This document shows, one piece after another, positions 60,113-64,000 of a DNA stretch of 64,000 nt (the first letter of the stretch is position 1; the number at the start of each line of letters is the position of its first letter). The notes below the pieces were generated by a model, which saw only the letters and a program-made list of their open reading frames with translations, had not been told where the DNA came from and did no database searches. Origin of the DNA: Flemingiibacterium sp045579745 (GTDB lineage Bacteria; Bacillota; Clostridia; Oscillospirales; CAG-272); contig JAZNMQ010000020.1 in the NCBI GenBank assembly GCA_045579745.1, positions 4,897-68,896 of the forward strand. The letters are read 5' to 3'. The translations under genes and the position numbers were made by a program.

Positions 60113-61621
60113 ATGGAAAACAACCATAAAACAGCTTTAGTAACCGTCAACGGCAATGCTGTGGAAGCCACGCTCGGAAGCAAGCTTTCCTCGGTGCTTG
60201 AAATAGCTATGCCATGCGGCGGTCATGGAAAATGCGGAAAATGCAAGGTAATCGCAAGCGGTCACCTTTCCGAAATCAGCGATAGTGAGCGCAAATATCT
60301 GACAGCAGATGAGCTTGCAAAGGGTGTCAGACTCGCTTGCTCTGCTTATATCGAGGGCGACTGCACAGTTTCAACCGATACCAAGGCAGTGCACAGTCAG
60401 ATTGTAACCGACGGTCACATGCCGCTCATTTCTCTCAAACCGATTTTCGCAAAATACGGCGTGGCAATTGATATAGGCACGACGACGCTTGCCGCGCGCC
60501 TTTTCGATACAAACGCCAATGTGCTTTCACATGTGAGCCGGCTCAATCCGCAGTCGATTTGGGGAGCGGATGTCATTTCGCGTATTGAAGCGTCTATGCG
60601 CGGAGAATCCGAAAAAATGGCTCAGGTCATTTGCTCTGCACTTGATGAGCTTATCGTCGAGCTTGCAAGCAACGCCTTGATAGACGCGCAAGATGTTGAC
60701 GGTATTGTAATAACCGGTAACACCTGCATGCTTTATCTGCTGACCAATACCTCCACTGAGCCTCTTTCGCACGCTCCGTTTGCGGCAAGCAGATTATTCG
60801 GCGAAACTCTTGGTGCATCTGAGGTAGGATTAAAATCCGTACCTTCACAGACAACAGTTTATCTTCCGTCCTGCATTTCAGCATTTGTCGGTGCAGATAC
60901 AACCTGTGCGCTTCTCGCAACACAAACCTGCGAATCCGACGATACCAATCTGATGGTCGATATCGGAACCAACGGCGAAATGGGACTTTGGCATGACGGT
61001 AAGCTTTATGTATGCTCGACGGCGGCAGGCCCCGCATTCGAGGGAGTCGGAATATCTATGGGCATGGGTGGCTCAACGGGAGCAATCGACCGTGTTAAGG
61101 TTGTGAACGGAGAAATATCCGCACATGTTATCGGCGATACAGAGCCACGCGGAATATGCGGAAGCGGACTTGTTGACGCAGTTGCCGCCTTGTTAAAGCT
61201 TGAAATACTCGACGAATCTGGCTTTCTTGAGGACGACGAGGCAGTTATTGCCGCTCCGGTAGTGCTCGAGCAGCAGGATATTCGCATGGTTCAGCTTGCA
61301 AAAAGTGCGATCTGTGCGGGTATTAAGACTCTGCTCAAATCAGCCAAGCTCGATTCCGACAAAATCAAAGCAATGTATGTTGCAGGAGGCTTCGGAAGCT
61401 ACCTTGATATGCACAGCGCAGGTGAGATAGGACTTATTCCGAGCGAGCTTGAGGAGCGCATCGATGTTGTCGGAAATGCGGCATTAAGCGGTGCGGCGAT
61501 GCTTCTTTTAAACTCCGATTTGCGTAAACTCTGCGAGAAAATGGCGAGGGACGCAATCGTTTTGGAGCTTTCCTCAAATCCCGTATTTGCAGATGAATAT
61601 ATGACGGGCATGCTGTTTTAA
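60113..61621 (+). CDS. RACo-like corrinoid reductive activator (ferredoxin + ASKHA ATPase)
   Basis: 502 residues. An N-terminal [2Fe-2S] ferredoxin domain with Cys35, Cys41, Cys44 and Cys76 is followed by the ATPase domain with YGVAIDIGTTTLA, GNTCMLYLL, LMVDIGTNGEMG and AGGFGSYLD. This is the layout of RACo/RamA-type activases that reduce inactive Co(II) corrinoid to Co(I). Together with the corrinoid protein and MtaA-like enzyme it makes a complete methyl-transfer set. GGAG precedes the ATG. Confidence 0.9.
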   Translation: MENNHKTALVTVNGNAVEATLGSKLSSVLEIAMPCGGHGKCGKCKVIASGHLSEISDSERKYLTADELAKGVRLACSAYIEGDCTVSTDTKAVHSQIVTDGHMPLISLKPIFAKYGVAIDIGTTTLAARLFDTNANVLSHVSRLNPQSIWGADVISRIEASMRGESEKMAQVICSALDELIVELASNALIDAQDVDGIVITGNTCMLYLLTNTSTEPLSHAPFAASRLFGETLGASEVGLKSVPSQTTVYLPSCISAFVGADTTCALLATQTCESDDTNLMVDIGTNGEMGLWHDGKLYVCSTAAGPAFEGVGISMGMGGSTGAIDRVKVVNGEISAHVIGDTEPRGICGSGLVDAVAALLKLEILDESGFLEDDEAVIAAPVVLEQQDIRMVQLAKSAICAGIKTLLKSAKLDSDKIKAMYVAGGFGSYLDMHSAGEIGLIPSELEERIDVVGNAALSGAAMLLLNSDLRKLCEKMARDAIVLELSSNPVFADEYMTGMLF

Positions 61622-61637
61622 TTATATTTATTAATCG

Positions 61638-61664
61638 AAAAAGGGCTAAACACAGCCCTTTTTG
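61638..61664 (+). terminator. Terminator of the corrinoid operon
   Basis: AAAAAGGGCT (61638-61647) pairs with AGCCCTTTTT (61654-61663). Confidence 0.9.
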
Positions 61665-61714
61665 TATTTTCATGCGAAGATTGTAAACAATTTGTTTAAA
61701 TTTTCATACCGCAC

Positions 61715-61755
61715 TTGATAAAATCGTTTCAAAAGAGTATAATTTAGGTACCTAA
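61715..61755 (+). promoter_or_regulatory. Promoter and palindromic operator of the MarR-ABC genes
   Basis: TTGATA (61715-61720), 17 bases, TATAAT (61738-61743). The palindrome TTAGGTACCTAA (61744-61755) follows immediately, over the start point: a classic MarR autorepression site. Confidence 0.75.
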
Positions 61756-61764
61756 TTAAGGAGG

Positions 61765-62259
61765 TTGATTACCATTCCTACAGATACTGAGCTTATGAGC
61801 CGTATGCGCAGATGCGGTCATCTACTTCACCACCACTATCCTATCAACATGTCGCAGAACAGGATCCTTTTAATTTTAAAGAACGAAGGGCCTATGAAGC
61901 AGCGCGAGCTGATGGAGCGTATGAATATCCAAGCCGGAAGCCTGAGCGAAATAATCGCAAAGGTCGAAGCAGGCGGTTTTTTAGAGCGTACAAGATGCGA
62001 GGGCGACCGCCGCAACTTTGAGCTGAGGCTCACAGATGCAGGTCGGGAGCGCGCGGAGATTTTTGAGCGAGAGCGCGACGAAATGGCACAAAAGCTCTTC
62101 TCGGTGCTCGACGACGCTCAAAAGGATGAGCTTTTTGAAACCCTCAACATACTGCTTGAAAAATGGCGCGGCGATTTATGGCATTGCCATGTCAACTCAG
62201 GTGAATCGCAGGACAATGCGGCGGACAGCAAAAAGGAGTCAGAATCAAACAATGCTTAG
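61765..62259 (+). CDS. MarR-family regulator
   Basis: Up to 164 residues. The start is unclear: AAGGAGG ends exactly at a TTG (61765), too close for normal initiation; an ATT at 61774 has good spacing; the first ATG is at 61795. The winged HTH runs from INMSQNRILLILKNEG through MKQRELMERMNIQAGSLSEIIAKVEAGGFLERTRCEGDRRNFELRLTDAG-type sequence (61852-62040). It overlaps the exporter gene by 8 bases and probably represses it. Confidence 0.85.
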   Translation: MITIPTDTELMSRMRRCGHLLHHHYPINMSQNRILLILKNEGPMKQRELMERMNIQAGSLSEIIAKVEAGGFLERTRCEGDRRNFELRLTDAGRERAEIFERERDEMAQKLFSVLDDAQKDELFETLNILLEKWRGDLWHCHVNSGESQDNAADSKKESESNNA

Positions 62260-63970
62260 ACGATTTCTAAACTACTATAAACCACACAAAAAAATACTCA
62301 TTCTTGATATGATTGCATCGCTGATCGTTGCACTTGTGGGCATCGTTTATCCGATGGTCACGCGGACGATGCTGAACGAGCTCATACCAAACCGCGAGTA
62401 CCGATTGATCGTAATTTTCGGCTTGTCGCTGCTCCTTTTGTATGTTATCAAGATGCTTCTCAACTATTTTATCCAATATTACGGCCATGTTATGGGCGTG
62501 CGAATGCAAGCGGAAATGCGCTCCGAGATGTTCGCTCACCTTGAAAAGCTTCCGTACAGCTTCTACGACAAAAACGAAACCGGTCAGATAATGTCAAGAA
62601 TGACCAACGACCTTATGGAAATAAGCGAGCTTGCACACCATGGCCCCGAGAATATACTTATTTCGACGATCTCGGTCTTGACAGCATTTGTCTACCTCGC
62701 GACAATAAACATCTGGCTGACGCTGATAATTTTTGTATGCGTGCCGTTTTTGATTTTGATTGCCTATGTTTTAAACAAAAAGATGCGCGCCGCGTTCCTT
62801 GAAAGCCGTCAGTCGGTTGCTGAAATCAATGCAGCGCTCGAGTCAAGCATCTCCGGCATTCGTGTAACCAAGGCGTTTACCAACGCTGAGCGTGAGCAGG
62901 TTAAGTTCGAGGTAGGAAACTGCAAATTCATAGAAGCTCGCCGTAAAGCCTACAAGGCGATGGGACAGTTCCATTCGAGCACAGCATTTATTACCGATGT
63001 ATTTAATGTCATAGTGTTAATAGCAGGCGGTCTGTTCCTATACAACGGTCAGATCCTGTTCGGCGATTACTCGGCATTTATTGTATCTGTCGGCATGTTC
63101 ATTTCGCCGGTTATGACTCTTATTTATTTCGTTGAGCAATATCAAAACGGTGTTACCGGATTTGAACGTTTTATCGAAATAATTGACACCGAGCCGGAGC
63201 GCGACTCTGCGGATGCCGTAGATATGGGCAGCGCTGTCGGCGAAATCGAATTCAAGAACGTAACATATTCCTACAGCGACGACAACGATGTGCTTCACGA
63301 TATCAGCCTGAAAATTGAACAGGGCAAAACCTTTGCGCTCGTCGGTCCTTCGGGCGGCGGAAAAACAACGATTTGCCATCTCATTCCGCATTTTTACGAT
63401 ATCGAATCGGGAGAAATTCTCATCGATGGCAAAAACATCAATTCGATAACACGCGAATCGCTTCGTAGGAACATCGGTATTGTTCAGCAGGATATCTATT
63501 TATTTAACGCGAGCATTCGCGAAAATATCCTCTATGGCAGACTTGATGCAACAGAGGAGGAGGTTGTTGAGGCGGCAAAACGCGCCAACATCCACGATTG
63601 GGTAATGACGCTTGAGGACGGCTATGAAACCGTCATAGGCGAGCGCGGAGTGCGGCTTTCGGGCGGTCAAAAGCAGCGTCTTTCGATTGCACGGGTATTT
63701 CTCAAAAATCCCGCAATACTCATTCTCGATGAAGCTACGAGCGCACTTGACAACACTACCGAAATAATGATTCAGCAAGCGCTTGATGAGCTATGCCAAG
63801 GCAGAACGACCATAGTTGTCGCGCACAGACTTTCAACCATCAAAAACGCTGATGAAATTGCCGTGATTTCCGACGGTAGAATCGTTGAGCAAGGCACTCA
63901 CAACAAGCTTATCGAAAACGGAGGCATTTACGCCAAGCTTCACGCACAGCAGTTCAGAGAAAACGCATAA
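62252..63970 (+). CDS. ABC exporter half-transporter (MsbA/LmrA type)
   Basis: 572 residues from the ATG at 62252; the open frame extends upstream only through the MarR gene in another frame. Six membrane helices (about 15-310) are followed by the ATPase domain: Walker A GPSGGGKTT, Q-loop IVQQD, signature LSGGQKQRLS, Walker B ILILDEATSALD and H-loop VAHRLST. Exports lipids, drugs or peptides as a dimer. It may pair with a second half-transporter beyond the window. Confidence 0.92.
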   Translation: MLRRFLNYYKPHKKILILDMIASLIVALVGIVYPMVTRTMLNELIPNREYRLIVIFGLSLLLLYVIKMLLNYFIQYYGHVMGVRMQAEMRSEMFAHLEKLPYSFYDKNETGQIMSRMTNDLMEISELAHHGPENILISTISVLTAFVYLATINIWLTLIIFVCVPFLILIAYVLNKKMRAAFLESRQSVAEINAALESSISGIRVTKAFTNAEREQVKFEVGNCKFIEARRKAYKAMGQFHSSTAFITDVFNVIVLIAGGLFLYNGQILFGDYSAFIVSVGMFISPVMTLIYFVEQYQNGVTGFERFIEIIDTEPERDSADAVDMGSAVGEIEFKNVTYSYSDDNDVLHDISLKIEQGKTFALVGPSGGGKTTICHLIPHFYDIESGEILIDGKNINSITRESLRRNIGIVQQDIYLFNASIRENILYGRLDATEEEVVEAAKRANIHDWVMTLEDGYETVIGERGVRLSGGQKQRLSIARVFLKNPAILILDEATSALDNTTEIMIQQALDELCQGRTTIVVAHRLSTIKNADEIAVISDGRIVEQGTHNKLIENGGIYAKLHAQQFRENA

Positions 63971-63983
63971 AGCAGGGGCTGTT

Positions 63984-64000
63984 GCAAGTTGAAAACTTGC
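63984..64000 (+). terminator. Possible terminator or attenuator cut by the window edge
   Basis: GCAAGTT-GAA-AACTTGC (63984-64000) is the inner part of a hairpin; GGCTGTT just upstream suggests the stem continues beyond the end. Confidence 0.5.

Overview
The window looks like a chromosomal segment of an uncultured gut-type member of the class Clostridia (Bacillota), probably Oscillospirales-like. This rests on Shine-Dalgarno sites close to AGGAGG, sigma-A promoters of the TTGACA-17-TATAAT type, the ylxM-ffh-rpsP-khpA gene order, YolD/Y-polymerase and DUF1836 families, and moderate GC content. The genus cannot be named from sequence alone. No prophage, insertion sequence or CRISPR array is visible.

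Layout. 0-2 kb: 3' part of a GH9 glycosidase. 2-5.6 kb: a small membrane protein and a 954-residue lipoprotein. 5.9-9.4 kb: a five-gene operon in which a Thr/Ser/Asp-repeat lipoprotein is tightly coupled to an HPr-kinase-like protein, a PqqD-like protein, an S26-type peptidase and a nucleotidyltransferase. 9.5-12.6 kb: a heavy-metal P-type ATPase whose HMA domain is a separate gene. 12.7-14.8 kb: a sugar isomerase-like protein and a threonine aldolase-like lyase. 14.8-18.4 kb: a mutagenesis/stress cassette (84-residue protein, XRE repressor, ImmA/IrrE protease, Y-family polymerase, YolD), with four copies of a CGAAC-N4-TTTCG box in the divergent promoter. 18.5-33.4 kb: housekeeping and membrane genes (tRNA-Trp, acetyltransferase, pfkA, CorC-like protein, SGNH esterase, DUF5685, J protein, NfeD and flotillin, an AraC-GNAT regulator, and a methionine synthase lacking its B12 module). 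33.6-45 kb: htpG, aroC with a PheA-like gene, phosphoglucomutase, ADP-ribosylglycohydrolase, tRNA-His and tRNA-Arg, ylxM-ffh-rpsP-khpA. 44.9-45.8 kb: a barnase-like lipoprotein with barstar.

The most striking part is 46.2-61.6 kb. Leaderless (cytoplasmic) glycosidases (GH38-like, GH36-like, DUF4038/GH140-like) and a sugar-phosphate SIS isomerase are interleaved with two unusual URO-D-fold proteins. They are followed by a corrinoid protein, an MtaA-like corrinoid methyltransferase, a DUF2284 Fe-S protein and a RACo-type corrinoid reactivase. A reasonable hypothesis is a system that imports O-methylated glycans, removes sugars, and strips methyl groups onto a cobamide protein. The AraC regulator upstream of the corrinoid protein has no stop codon and reads in frame into it, while an internal Shine-Dalgarno and ATG would also make the free corrinoid protein. 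The methionine synthase without a B12 domain may need a corrinoid partner in trans.

61.7-64 kb: a MarR regulator with a palindromic operator and one ABC exporter half-transporter. Two copies of an 80-bp element with inverted ends lie at 38.6 and 60.0 kb. All functional calls come from reading motifs in the translated sequence; no database search was run.
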